Positions 18,555 to 26,073 of a DNA stretch of 64,000 bases are shown here, in pieces. The DNA is from JBOGNO01 sp050747245. GTDB lineage: Bacteria; Acidobacteriota; Terriglobia; Acidiferrales; UBA7541. Position 1 is the stretch's first letter; each line of letters begins with the position of its first letter. The stretch lies in assembly GCA_050747245.1 (NCBI GenBank), contig JBOGNO010000007.1, forward strand, positions 124,001 to 188,000, in the 5' to 3' direction. The position numbers and the translations under genes were made by a program. The notes under the pieces were generated by a model. The model searched no databases. It had not been told where the DNA came from and saw nothing but the letters and a program-made list of their open reading frames with translations.

Positions 18555-20288
18555 CTAAGAGGAGTCGACGGGGACCGTTTGACAGGAAGCGGGACCGGAA
18601 GAGAGTGCGCCTGACAAGTGTGCATTCTTGCGATAGAGATAAATCTGCCCGCGTTGACTTCCCGTCGCCTGATAGGTTTCGGTTCTTTCAGGCCGCCAGC
18701 CCGGAATTTCAAAATCTCGCGATAGAACTCGCGCACCCAGCGGCAGTTCCTCGTCCAGTTTTTTCCGCAGCTTCAAGTTTTCCGCAAGCGAGAGATAAAG
18801 AAAAACGACTGTTGCCTCCCGCAAGTCTACTGATCGCGCATCGCCCTGGACAAAATTCGTTCGTAACTCGACGCCGGCACGACGTGCATTTGCCTTTGCA
18901 AGTCTGAAGCGATGAGGATTCGACTCTGCACCGGCGGCGCGAGCCCCGTATTTTTTCGCGGCTGTAATCACAATTTGACTGTCGCCGCAGCCCAGGTCAA
19001 AAAGAAAATCCTCCGAACTTAGCGCGGCCATCCCCAGCATCTTTTCCACCATGGCATCCGGCGTAGGCGCATAAATCGCTGGATTGGAGGGCGTGGGGCG
19101 CCTCTTGAACCAAAATCCATATGCGCGGATCAAGCGGATCGGCCTTATGACATGGTAGAGAGGTGAGAAGAAATTCGAGAACTGCGCATATTCACGGTCG
19201 GTTTCCGTGGGAGACGTGGCCAGACGGAAAATGTAGCGAAACTTTTCACTGAGTCGCTCCGGCATCCTCCATCGGAAGAGAAAGCGGCTCAGCAAGCCGC
19301 TAGCCTCGTTTTTGGAACCGAGGAGGCCCTCACAAGCTTTATTGGCGAGCGATTGAACCGCAGAATCGCGGTGCGCCTGCTCAAGCAATTGTTCTGGAAC
19401 ATTTGCTCCCAATAGATCCGCGGCCAGTTGCAAGCCGAGCAGCACCATTCCTTCAGTCCTCGTTTGGTGCGCCATCTCAAATGATATCTCCCAGTCAAAT
19501 CCACCCGGAATCTCAATCAGCTCGGCAATATCACAGATCCATTGTAATTTCTCCCAGAAATGTTTTGAGCCATGCACGCATAAAATAGGGAGTAAGTCCT
19601 CGGGGCAAAAGGACTGGATCTCGTTCCCAGCAATCGGGACTCGGATTACGCGACCCCGCAGGCACTCCAGTCTAGGAAGGACAGGATAATACCGAAGCGT
19701 CCGTTCCGTGTGCAGCTCCATACGGCTGCTCCCCGGCCCCCGCTCAAATCCGTACTGACCTGGCACATCTCGCGACTTTTTCGGCCGGAGAGAATCCAGA
19801 TCAAACTCAGGCCGAAAGCCCATCTCTGCCAGAATTTCGGCAGCCTTGGGGACTTCGTGCTGGCGAACTAGCAGGTCAAGATCGGAAAAATAACGAAGCG
19901 CAATGTTTTTGTAGGCCAGCGCGGCCAGAACGGGGCCTTTGTAGGGAATCGCTTCAATTCCGTTGCGACGAAATCGTTCGAGCACGTCGAGAAGCTCCAA
20001 CGTAAGCAAAAGTGCTCGCCGTGTGCCCCGCTCGAAATAAGATTTCAGAAACTCGGAATACTCCTGTGGGATCCATTCGGGATTGTGGCCCAAATTCCAC
20101 GCAACCAGTTGGAGAACATTCGAATCAATGGCATCGGCCAGCAGAGCGCACCAGTCGAGGTTGGCCTGGAGCAATGCGGTGACACGCGCCTCCTGCTGGG
20201 AACGAACGCGCGAGCGCGAGAGGAGCAGAAGCACTTCCTGTTCGGGTCGGATCGCCCGTCCCCGTATGGTTTTTCGTTCCAGACTCAC
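18555..20288 (-). CDS. Fusion of PF14907-type nucleotidyltransferase and DOT1-like methyltransferase
   Basis: 577 residues. Residues about 20-370 resemble the uncharacterised nucleotidyltransferase family PF14907: FRRNGIEAIPYKGPVLAAL and ALRYFSDLDLLVRQHEVPKA, where SDLDLL is the metal-binding D-x-D. Residues about 400-555 are a class I methyltransferase: NPAIYAPTPDAMVEKML, FLFDLGCGDSQIVITAAKKYG and VVFLYLSLAENLKLRKKLDEEL, like bacterial DOT1-type SAM enzymes. The tail of about 20 residues is disordered. The start is GTG 20288. It is the promoter-proximal gene of the EPS block and divergent from the HprK/PqqD/radical-SAM cassette. PF14907 enzymes also occur with HprK-like kinases in lasso-peptide loci, so it may serve either system. 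Confidence 0.8.
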   Translation of the reverse strand: MSLERKTIRGRAIRPEQEVLLLLSRSRVRSQQEARVTALLQANLDWCALLADAIDSNVLQLVAWNLGHNPEWIPQEYSEFLKSYFERGTRRALLLTLELLDVLERFRRNGIEAIPYKGPVLAALAYKNIALRYFSDLDLLVRQHEVPKAAEILAEMGFRPEFDLDSLRPKKSRDVPGQYGFERGPGSSRMELHTERTLRYYPVLPRLECLRGRVIRVPIAGNEIQSFCPEDLLPILCVHGSKHFWEKLQWICDIAELIEIPGGFDWEISFEMAHQTRTEGMVLLGLQLAADLLGANVPEQLLEQAHRDSAVQSLANKACEGLLGSKNEASGLLSRFLFRWRMPERLSEKFRYIFRLATSPTETDREYAQFSNFFSPLYHVIRPIRLIRAYGFWFKRRPTPSNPAIYAPTPDAMVEKMLGMAALSSEDFLFDLGCGDSQIVITAAKKYGARAAGAESNPHRFRLAKANARRAGVELRTNFVQGDARSVDLREATVVFLYLSLAENLKLRKKLDEELPLGARVLSRDFEIPGWRPERTETYQATGSQRGQIYLYRKNAHLSGALSSGPASCQTVPVDSS

Positions 20289-20316
20289 TTGCGCGCCCCA
20301 TACACTTGCGGAAGCC

Positions 20317-20345
20317 CAACTAACACTTGCCTCAAGTCATTTCAA
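20317..20345 (-). promoter_or_regulatory. Candidate sigma-70 promoter for the EPS block
   Basis: On the minus strand TTGAAA (20345-20340) is followed after 17 nt by TAGTTG (20322-20317), with a TG one base before the -10 (extended -10). Transcription would begin about 20 nt before the GTG start at 20288. The -10 match is poor, so this is a suggestion from spacing and position only. Confidence 0.3.
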
Positions 20346-20568
20346 CAGATTGACTCCGCGATCAAATCGATCGGTCCGTTTAAACCCCCTTGCAGCGCTG
20401 AGTTGTAGCGGCGGAGCGCTTCTTCACCTCCATTCTGTATGGCGCTCCACTGCTCCACGTGACCTGAAAAGCATGAAAATGCGATTCGATCCTATTGTGC
20501 TGGTTCCTCCGCATGCAGTTGTTACGCTCAGAGAATACGACTGTTCTTCAGACACCTCACAATAAATA

Positions 20569-20597
20569 TTGACTTTTCCACCTAAGAGCAATAAAAG
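20569..20597 (+). promoter_or_regulatory. Candidate sigma-70 promoter for the peptide cassette
   Basis: TTGACT (20569-20574), 17-nt spacer, TAAAAG (20592-20597). The predicted leader to the HprK-like GTG (20697) is about 95 nt. It is the best match to the consensus in this divergent region, but nothing else supports it. Confidence 0.4.
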
Positions 20598-20696
20598 AAG
20601 TAGCTGGCACCGTAGAATTGTGATGCCGCCGCAGTTGCTCTAGAGATTTCAGCCGAAGCCCCCTACCTGGATCCTTGGGGCAGGAGAGGAGGGTTA

Positions 20697-21488
20697 GTGA
20701 GCAGCTCTGCGGTTCATCTTGCCCCCAGTAATCGGTTTTGTATTTCCCTAGGTGAGGTACCTCTTTCGCTTTACATCGCTGAAGAGTCCCTCTTTCAAAG
20801 CGCTACCACGCGGTATTCCCTCTTCCAGACGCCATGCGAGAGCAGTCAGAATGAACTGCCGGTTTATATAGACGGTGAGGGTGTGGCAGCCCCAAGTTCC
20901 TCTCATTTCGCTTACACGCTGCATGACTCTGCAACCGTGTCGCTCAGTTCGTCGGAGGCACGATTTCTAGGTATTCGCAATGGCTATGATTTGGACTCGT
21001 TGTTACGGATATTACTCTCCATGGTTTTACTCCCCTCGCACGGATTCCTGCTACATGCGGCGACAATAGTACGCAAAGGGCAGGCATACATATTTGCGGG
21101 ACGATCAGGTGCGGGCAAGAGTACCGTGGCGGCGCTCTCTCCGCCCGGGAGTGTACTCACTGATGAGATTTCGATCTTGAGGTTCATTGAAGGAGCTTGG
21201 CATGCCTATGGAACGCCGTTTTGGGGTGAGTTTCGGGATGCCGGCGCGAATGCAAGGGTTCCCGTTGCCGGAGTCTATGATTTAATAAAAGCACCGGAGG
21301 AAAGCGCGCAACCTCTTTCGGTCAAGAAAGCCTTGCTCGCTTTACTGCGCAATGTGATGTTTTTTGCACCCGTAAAGCAGCAAGTAGATAAGCTTATGCG
21401 GATGCTCCTCCAAGCCGCGGAACAACTCCCGTTCTACGAGCTTCGATTTCGACCGGACGCCAGCTTCTGGGGAGTGGTGAGACAGTGA
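20697..21488 (+). CDS. HprK-like serine kinase of a PqqD/radical-SAM peptide cassette
   Basis: 263 residues from GTG 20697 with a strong GGAGG site. The C-terminal half has the HPr-kinase core: GFLLHAATIVRKGQ, then P-loop GRSGAGKST (about residues 135-143), then SVLTDEISIL as the likely Mg/catalytic acidic segment and YGTPFWGEF. The N-terminal half is not HprK-like, and the HPr-binding signature of true HPr kinase was not seen. It fits the small HprK-related family found next to PqqD proteins. In lasso-peptide loci such kinases phosphorylate a C-terminal serine of the peptide. The precursor here also ends in Ser, so that role is plausible. Its stop overlaps the PqqD start (GTGA). Confidence 0.8.
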   Translation: MSSSAVHLAPSNRFCISLGEVPLSLYIAEESLFQSATTRYSLFQTPCESSQNELPVYIDGEGVAAPSSSHFAYTLHDSATVSLSSSEARFLGIRNGYDLDSLLRILLSMVLLPSHGFLLHAATIVRKGQAYIFAGRSGAGKSTVAALSPPGSVLTDEISILRFIEGAWHAYGTPFWGEFRDAGANARVPVAGVYDLIKAPEESAQPLSVKKALLALLRNVMFFAPVKQQVDKLMRMLLQAAEQLPFYELRFRPDASFWGVVRQ

Positions 21489-21781
21489 CAACCCTGAAGC
21501 CAGTGCGAAACCCCTCGCTGGCTTGGCGCGCTATCGAACGCGAAATAATGATCATTTCGCCGGAAGATAGTCATGTACACGAATTGAATGAAACTGCAAG
21601 TTTCATTTGGAATCTGTTGGATGGCGAGCGTACCACCACTGAGATTGCCGAATTGATGTGCAAAGAATACGACGTTTCTCCCGAAATCGCTCTGGCCCAT
21701 ACCGAAGAGACGATCGATTCCCTGCTCAAGAGTGATTTACTGTTGATTTCGGCCGTGGAGAAGAGTGGGAACCATGCCTAA
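21485..21781 (+). CDS. PqqD-family peptide-binding protein (RiPP recognition element)
   Basis: 98 residues from GTG 21485. SHVHELNETASFIWNLLDGERTTTEIAELM and the following helices form the winged-helix fold of PqqD, the domain that binds leader peptides (RRE). Family members recruit the precursor to a modifying enzyme, as PqqD does for PqqE. The start overlaps the kinase stop and the end overlaps the radical SAM start, so the three proteins should be made in step. A free-standing PqqD between a kinase and a radical SAM enzyme suggests it serves both. The most likely ligand is the 56-residue peptide encoded at 22979. Confidence 0.88.
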   Translation: MTTLKPVRNPSLAWRAIEREIMIISPEDSHVHELNETASFIWNLLDGERTTTEIAELMCKEYDVSPEIALAHTEETIDSLLKSDLLLISAVEKSGNHA

Positions 21782-22964
21782 GACTCCGATCATGAATCGA
21801 CTCATTTCACGAAGCGTGGAGCAGCACGTTCCCCTCAACGTCCATTTTGATCTTACTTATCGCTGCAACGAGCGTTGCGTGCACTGTTATTTGGACCACG
21901 AGGACTATGGAGAATTATCGACCGCGGAGGTAAAGAGCATTTTGGATCAGTTAGCGGCCGCAGGCACACTGTTCCTGACCTTCAGCGGAGGGGAGATTTT
22001 TCTGCGGAAAGACATTTTCGAACTTTTGGATTACGCCAAGAAATTGCACTTTGATTTGAGCCTTAAAACGAACGCGCTGCTCATCAATGTTGATCGAGCG
22101 CGCCGTTTGCGGGAACTCTCTTTGCGAAAGATCCAAATCAGTATTTACAGCGCCAACCCGGATGTGCACGACGCGATCACAAAAGTGCGCGGATCGCTGG
22201 ACCGCTCAATCCAAGCCATCCGCTTCTTAAAAGACCAGGGACTTCAGGTCAAGATTGCTTGTCCGTTGATGAAGCAGAACTTGACCGATTTTCGAAATGT
22301 GCAAGCGCTGGCTGAACAGTTGAACGTGCCCTACATGTTCGACCTGACGATCACACCGAAGATGGACGGGGATATGGGTTTGTTGGCAATGCGTAACGCG
22401 GCACCAGAGCTGCTGCCGGTGCTGCAAGATCCGGTTTTGAACCCGCGCGTGAAGGCCGCATCCAGTTCCGCCCAGGCCACTGGAATGACTGGCAGTTCGG
22501 TTTCCAGCGGCCTTGAAAGCGAGCTTTATCGTGACATCCCATGCAGTGCCGGCCACAACAGCTGTTACGTTTCACCCTATGGTGACGTCTATCCCTGCGT
22601 TCAAATGCCTCTTCCTACAGGAAATCTGAGGCAACAAAGATTCGACGAAGTATGGTACGAATCGTCGCAAATGCAGAAAGTGCGCAGCGTGCGTGAGAGT
22701 CATTTGCCGTTGTGCTCGACTTGTTCCATTCGAAAGTTTTGCGAACGTTGTCCCGGATTGGCACAGATCGAAGGCGGCGACTTACTCGGCCCGTATGAGC
22801 GGGCATGCGAGCTGGCGGAACTTAACGCAAGATTGGCTGGGGTGGAGAACCCGATAAGCGCTTTTCACAAACAACGGACGAATGCAAGTGTTGATGCAGA
22901 CCTCCTGCCCAGCATCAGTGCAAGGTCTGGTTTGGTGCAACTTTCGCAGATTAGGGCGAGCTAA
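21774..22964 (+). CDS. Radical SAM/SPASM peptide-modifying enzyme
   Basis: 396 residues from ATG 21774 (GTG 21765 is an alternative). TYRCNERCVHCYL gives the CxxxCxxC motif (C31, C35, C38) for the radical SAM 4Fe-4S cluster. LTFSGGEIFLR carries the SAM-binding GGE. The C-terminal cysteines (CSAGHNSCYVSPYGDVYPC, then CSTCSIRKFCERC) are a SPASM domain, which binds further Fe-S clusters in enzymes acting on peptides (PqqE, sactisynthases, ranthipeptide synthases). It lies between the PqqD gene and the peptide gene. The reaction on the precursor cannot be read from sequence; thioether, C-C or C-O crosslinks are all possible. Confidence 0.92.
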   Translation: MPKTPIMNRLISRSVEQHVPLNVHFDLTYRCNERCVHCYLDHEDYGELSTAEVKSILDQLAAAGTLFLTFSGGEIFLRKDIFELLDYAKKLHFDLSLKTNALLINVDRARRLRELSLRKIQISIYSANPDVHDAITKVRGSLDRSIQAIRFLKDQGLQVKIACPLMKQNLTDFRNVQALAEQLNVPYMFDLTITPKMDGDMGLLAMRNAAPELLPVLQDPVLNPRVKAASSSAQATGMTGSSVSSGLESELYRDIPCSAGHNSCYVSPYGDVYPCVQMPLPTGNLRQQRFDEVWYESSQMQKVRSVRESHLPLCSTCSIRKFCERCPGLAQIEGGDLLGPYERACELAELNARLAGVENPISAFHKQRTNASVDADLLPSISARSGLVQLSQIRAS

Positions 22965-22978
22965 CTGAGGAGAAAAAC

Positions 22979-23149
22979 ATGGCTAACGAACAGGAACCAC
23001 AGGAGAAGACCGGGCAAGGAGTACCGGCTAAGAAACCCTATGTAAAGCCGAGGTTCAAATCGGAACAGATTTTTGAAACACTCGCCTTGTCCTGCGGCAA
23101 ACTGCCCGGACAGGGTGGGCAGTGCAACGCCACGGCGAGTCAGTCTTGA
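22979..23149 (+). CDS. Candidate RiPP precursor peptide, 56 residues
   Basis: An open frame from ATG 22979 to TGA 23147-23149, 14 nt after the radical SAM stop, with a strong site (GAGGAG, 5 nt spacer). The N-terminal 20 residues are Glu/Lys/Gln-rich and leader-like, then YVKPRFKSEQIFETLALSCG, then a short tail KLPGQGGQCNATASQS. The YxxP of the middle part (Y21, P24) resembles the start of the lasso-leader motif YxxPxLxxxGxxxxxT, with a Phe at the Leu position. Cysteines are at 39 and 49, nine residues apart. The last residue is Ser. No lasso protease or cyclase is present, so the final product is unclear. A longer frame (from 23073) overlaps its end but has no better claim. Confidence 0.8.
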   Translation: MANEQEPQEKTGQGVPAKKPYVKPRFKSEQIFETLALSCGKLPGQGGQCNATASQS

Positions 23150-23225
23150 GTCAGCTTGCAGGGTGGCGGACGACGGAGAACGGGTTGCGCCTCTTCAAGA
23201 ATCCTTCAATGCACGGAGAAAGAAT

Positions 23226-25526
23226 ATGGATGCTCGAAAGCAATTGACCAGCACCTGTCGCAAACCGGCGTGGCTGCTCTCGGGCCTAGCATTGCTAATG
23301 ATTCTTGCCCTGCCCGCAGCAGCGCAAGAAAGAGTAATTCTGCAGAAGAGTGGTGGGAATCAAACTCGAGCTAATGATGCTTGGATCGATCAGTCCTCAA
23401 CCTCCGCGAATCATGGGTCAGACACGACCTTGCAGATACAGTCATTTATTAACGGAACTTCACAGAACCAGCGCGCCTTGGTGATGTTCGATCTGTCATC
23501 CATCCCGCGTTCTGGCATCAAAGCCGCGACACTTTCCTTATTTATGTCGACAGCGCCGACTTCGGGCCGCGCTTATATTGCGGAGCGCATTATTGACCTC
23601 TGGACTGAGGGAAATGCTTCTTGGAACAATCGATTGGCTGGCACGCCGTGGGGCACGCCGGGCGGTGGTGGCGACTTTAGTTCTACCGGAAGCGCTACCC
23701 TCTCGACGGGTACAACCAACGGCACGACGCTGTTCTGGATTGTAACTCCACTCGTGCAAAAGTACTTTAGCCAGACACCACCTCTTCCGAACTACGGATT
23801 CATCGTCCGGGACGCTAACGAGAATTCGGTAACGCAATTCTTTAGCATCTTTAGCTCTAAGGAAAATGCCACACAGGCCAACCGCCCCAGCCTGACAGTG
23901 GACTTCGTGCAACAAGTGACGAGCCTGACGGCCTCGCCGGGCAACGGACAAGTGATCCTGGGCTGGAATTTTCCGGTGGTTATCGGAACGCTCCCCGTCG
24001 GCGGGACCGGCACCAATGGTGTCCTTATTCTTCGGCAGGCGGGAACGCCGGTCGACCCAACCGCAATACCCACCGATGGCATTGTGCCGGGGGGAGTTTG
24101 CCCTACGCTCGGCTCTGGCGGAACAGCTCAAGTAATCTTTATCGGAAATACGACGAGCTTCACCGACAACGGATCGGGCGGAACGGGCTGCGCCGCTCCG
24201 GCGAATGGAACCACCTCTTACTATCGCGTATTCGGTCGGGCGGTAGGGGCGGCTAGTGCAACCCTCTGGTCCTCCAGTGGGAGTGCATCGGGATCCGCTG
24301 AAAATGTACCTGAAATTATGGCCACGCCGGGCGCTACGGCCAGTACGCAGCAAGCGGCTCTTTGGATGGTCCCAACCGGCGCCAGCACTCTGGCGGCATC
24401 GGGAATCGAACCTAGCACGGTAGCCGTCGTAGGTTCGAACTCGAACTTGGTGCAGGGCGTTAATCCTGCGGACGGCACGGACATCTTCGCTCCGGCATCT
24501 ACGGGAGGAGCAATCAGTGGGCGTCCCCCGGTCCTCGATGCAAGCATCGACTCGCTGGCACGTTCCGTTACCTACGTAGGCAACCAAGACAATTTTGCTT
24601 ACGCTGTGGACGCTGGCACTGGGGAAATCGTTTGGCTGTCCAACCCCAATGGTTTAACTACGAACAGCTTCGTCGGCGGTGCTGCCACGTTCCTGAAGGC
24701 CTTTGCTAGTCCATCATACACGCTTACTGAAGATCTCGTCGTCCTGGGAACGGATGATTCGGGTTCCACGTCATTGAATCAGATTTTGGGAATCAATGGA
24801 AACACCGGCGCCAGCGTCTGGAGCGTAGTTGGCGGCACGAGCTCCGCCGCAACCTGCGGAGGGGTCTGCAACATGGACATCGTTACCTCGACTCCCGCGA
24901 TCGACTTCTTCAACAACGCGATTTGGGTTACGTCTCACAATGGCAATGCCGGTGCCGCATCTCCGAGCAATGCGCCAAACCTGTGGAAGATCAACCCCAA
25001 TACAGGAACTATTCTTGCCACAGCCAACCTAGGGGGCAATATCGACAGTTCCCCGACGCTAACTGAGGGCGGCCAGTTTGTCTTCGTTGGGACCAACAAT
25101 GGCACGCTCTTCGCGATCAACAGATCAACGCTTGCTACAGTTGCGAGCTTCACGCCGGGCCCAGCAGACGGCCCCATCAAAGGCTTCCCCGTCTTGCTCA
25201 CTCGTGTCTCTCCGTTTACGATCGTTTTCTCTACCAACGGCAACGTCAACGCCGTAACTTTTGACGGCACGACATTTACGTCTCTTTGGAAGACGCCCAT
25301 TGCGGCGCCGTCGACAGCGATCGCAGCCCCAGGTCTCAACACAATCTATGTGGGCTCGAGCGACGGAAAAATTCATGAACTGAACTCGACCACAGGTGTG
25401 GATGGCAAACAGCGCATCGTTGATACGGCCGCGACGGTGGGCGATCCCGCGTTGGATCTTTTCCTTAACCGTGTGATCGTCGGCTCGACTGACGGTCGCG
25501 TTTATGCCTTTACGTTTCCCTTCTGA
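23226..25526 (+). CDS. Secreted DNRLRE-domain protein with C-terminal PQQ-like beta-propeller
   Basis: 766 residues from ATG 23226, chosen because GGAGA lies 6 nt upstream and a signal peptide (WLLSGLALLMILALPAAAQ) follows; a longer frame back to 23073 overlaps the peptide gene. Residues about 30-215 resemble a DNRLRE module (QRALVMFDLSSIP, EGNASWNNRLAG, NYGFIVRDAN). Next is a fibronectin-III-like stretch (SLTASPGNGQVILGWNF). Residues about 395-766 have repeats of the PQQ/quinoprotein type (NFAYAVDAGTGEIVWL, NSSPTLTEGGQF-like, TIYVGSSDGKIHELNSTTG). No PQQ ligands can be identified. It follows the peptide gene by 77 nt, and is probably co-transcribed. A surface or scaffold role is likely, but any tie to the peptide is inferred. 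Confidence 0.75.
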   Translation: MDARKQLTSTCRKPAWLLSGLALLMILALPAAAQERVILQKSGGNQTRANDAWIDQSSTSANHGSDTTLQIQSFINGTSQNQRALVMFDLSSIPRSGIKAATLSLFMSTAPTSGRAYIAERIIDLWTEGNASWNNRLAGTPWGTPGGGGDFSSTGSATLSTGTTNGTTLFWIVTPLVQKYFSQTPPLPNYGFIVRDANENSVTQFFSIFSSKENATQANRPSLTVDFVQQVTSLTASPGNGQVILGWNFPVVIGTLPVGGTGTNGVLILRQAGTPVDPTAIPTDGIVPGGVCPTLGSGGTAQVIFIGNTTSFTDNGSGGTGCAAPANGTTSYYRVFGRAVGAASATLWSSSGSASGSAENVPEIMATPGATASTQQAALWMVPTGASTLAASGIEPSTVAVVGSNSNLVQGVNPADGTDIFAPASTGGAISGRPPVLDASIDSLARSVTYVGNQDNFAYAVDAGTGEIVWLSNPNGLTTNSFVGGAATFLKAFASPSYTLTEDLVVLGTDDSGSTSLNQILGINGNTGASVWSVVGGTSSAATCGGVCNMDIVTSTPAIDFFNNAIWVTSHNGNAGAASPSNAPNLWKINPNTGTILATANLGGNIDSSPTLTEGGQFVFVGTNNGTLFAINRSTLATVASFTPGPADGPIKGFPVLLTRVSPFTIVFSTNGNVNAVTFDGTTFTSLWKTPIAAPSTAIAAPGLNTIYVGSSDGKIHELNSTTGVDGKQRIVDTAATVGDPALDLFLNRVIVGSTDGRVYAFTFPF

Positions 25527-25536
25527 GGGGGTAGTG

Positions 25537-26046
25537 ATGCGTAATTTATTGAACCGTCTCCGCATTTCGTCAATGGGAGCTACTTTCGCAAGTTTGACTT
25601 TGTTTGTAAGCGTCGCACTATGTGGTTTGGCGCTGGCCGGATGCGGCACCACAGGGGGCACTATGGTGCCCTCTGGGGTGGGTCCGAGCGGCCCGCCTTC
25701 TGCAACGATCAGCCTTTGTGATAGCCCGCAGCCGAGCTGTACACCTTCCAGTACATTTAGCGCGGGCGAATTACGTCAGTTGGCAATCGTAGTCAAGTGG
25801 AGCAACGTATCCGCCGGCCCGCATGCCCAAAACGTGGTTCTGCGCTTGCCCGAGGGTAATGTTTATCAAAGAATGGAAACAGCTTTTCAAATCTCCGATT
25901 CAGCTTCCGGTTCTGACACCACCGTTCAAACAGTTCCCGTTGCTGGCACATTTATTTCGCAGCGGTCTCTGACCGGACTGTGGACTGTAGAAGTGTCGCT
26001 CGACGACCAGCCGGTTGCCTCTCAAACCTTCCGTTTCAACCAGTGA
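25537..26046 (+). CDS. Predicted lipoprotein of unknown function
   Basis: 169 residues from ATG 25537 (GAGGGGG upstream; GTG 25534 and an earlier frame are alternatives). The signal peptide ends in the lipobox LALAGC, so it is likely lipidated and anchored in a membrane. The mature part is a small beta-rich domain (ATISLCDSPQPSCTPSSTF, LRQLAIVVKWSNVSAG, LTGLWTVEVSLDDQPVASQTF) with two Cys near its start. It lies 10 nt after the beta-propeller protein gene, so the two are probably expressed together. No family is recognised. It ends the likely peptide-cassette operon, before a weak hairpin. Confidence 0.7.
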   Translation: MRNLLNRLRISSMGATFASLTLFVSVALCGLALAGCGTTGGTMVPSGVGPSGPPSATISLCDSPQPSCTPSSTFSAGELRQLAIVVKWSNVSAGPHAQNVVLRLPEGNVYQRMETAFQISDSASGSDTTVQTVPVAGTFISQRSLTGLWTVEVSLDDQPVASQTFRFNQ

Positions 26047-26049
26047 TTG

Positions 26050-26073
26050 AGACCTGATTCAGGTCTAGTCTTT
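26050..26073 (+). terminator. Weak terminator-like hairpin
   Basis: AGACCT (26050-26055), 5-nt loop, AGGTCT (26061-26066), then AGTCTTT. The stem is short and the T run poor, so it is at best a weak intrinsic terminator after the lipoprotein gene. Confidence 0.35.

Larger units (their letters stand above)
20289..20696. other. Divergent intergenic region, EPS block / peptide cassette
   Basis: 408 nt without a convincing gene. It should hold both promoters: one facing the nucleotidyltransferase-methyltransferase gene and one facing the HprK-like gene (candidates listed separately). The HprK-like GTG start at 20697 is preceded by GGAGAGGAGG, a strong ribosome binding site. A GATC-rich inexact palindrome lies near 20361-20374. 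Short open frames here look random. Confidence 0.5.

Noticed and set aside
20697..23149. Lasso peptide locus
   Set aside because: Although the precursor has YxxP and an HprK-like kinase is present, there is no B2-type protease or asparagine-synthetase-like cyclase. The radical SAM enzyme takes the modifying role.
23073..23225. N-terminal extension of the DNRLRE protein
   Set aside because: The extra frame overlaps the 56-residue peptide gene. ATG 23226 has a ribosome site and is followed by a proper signal peptide.
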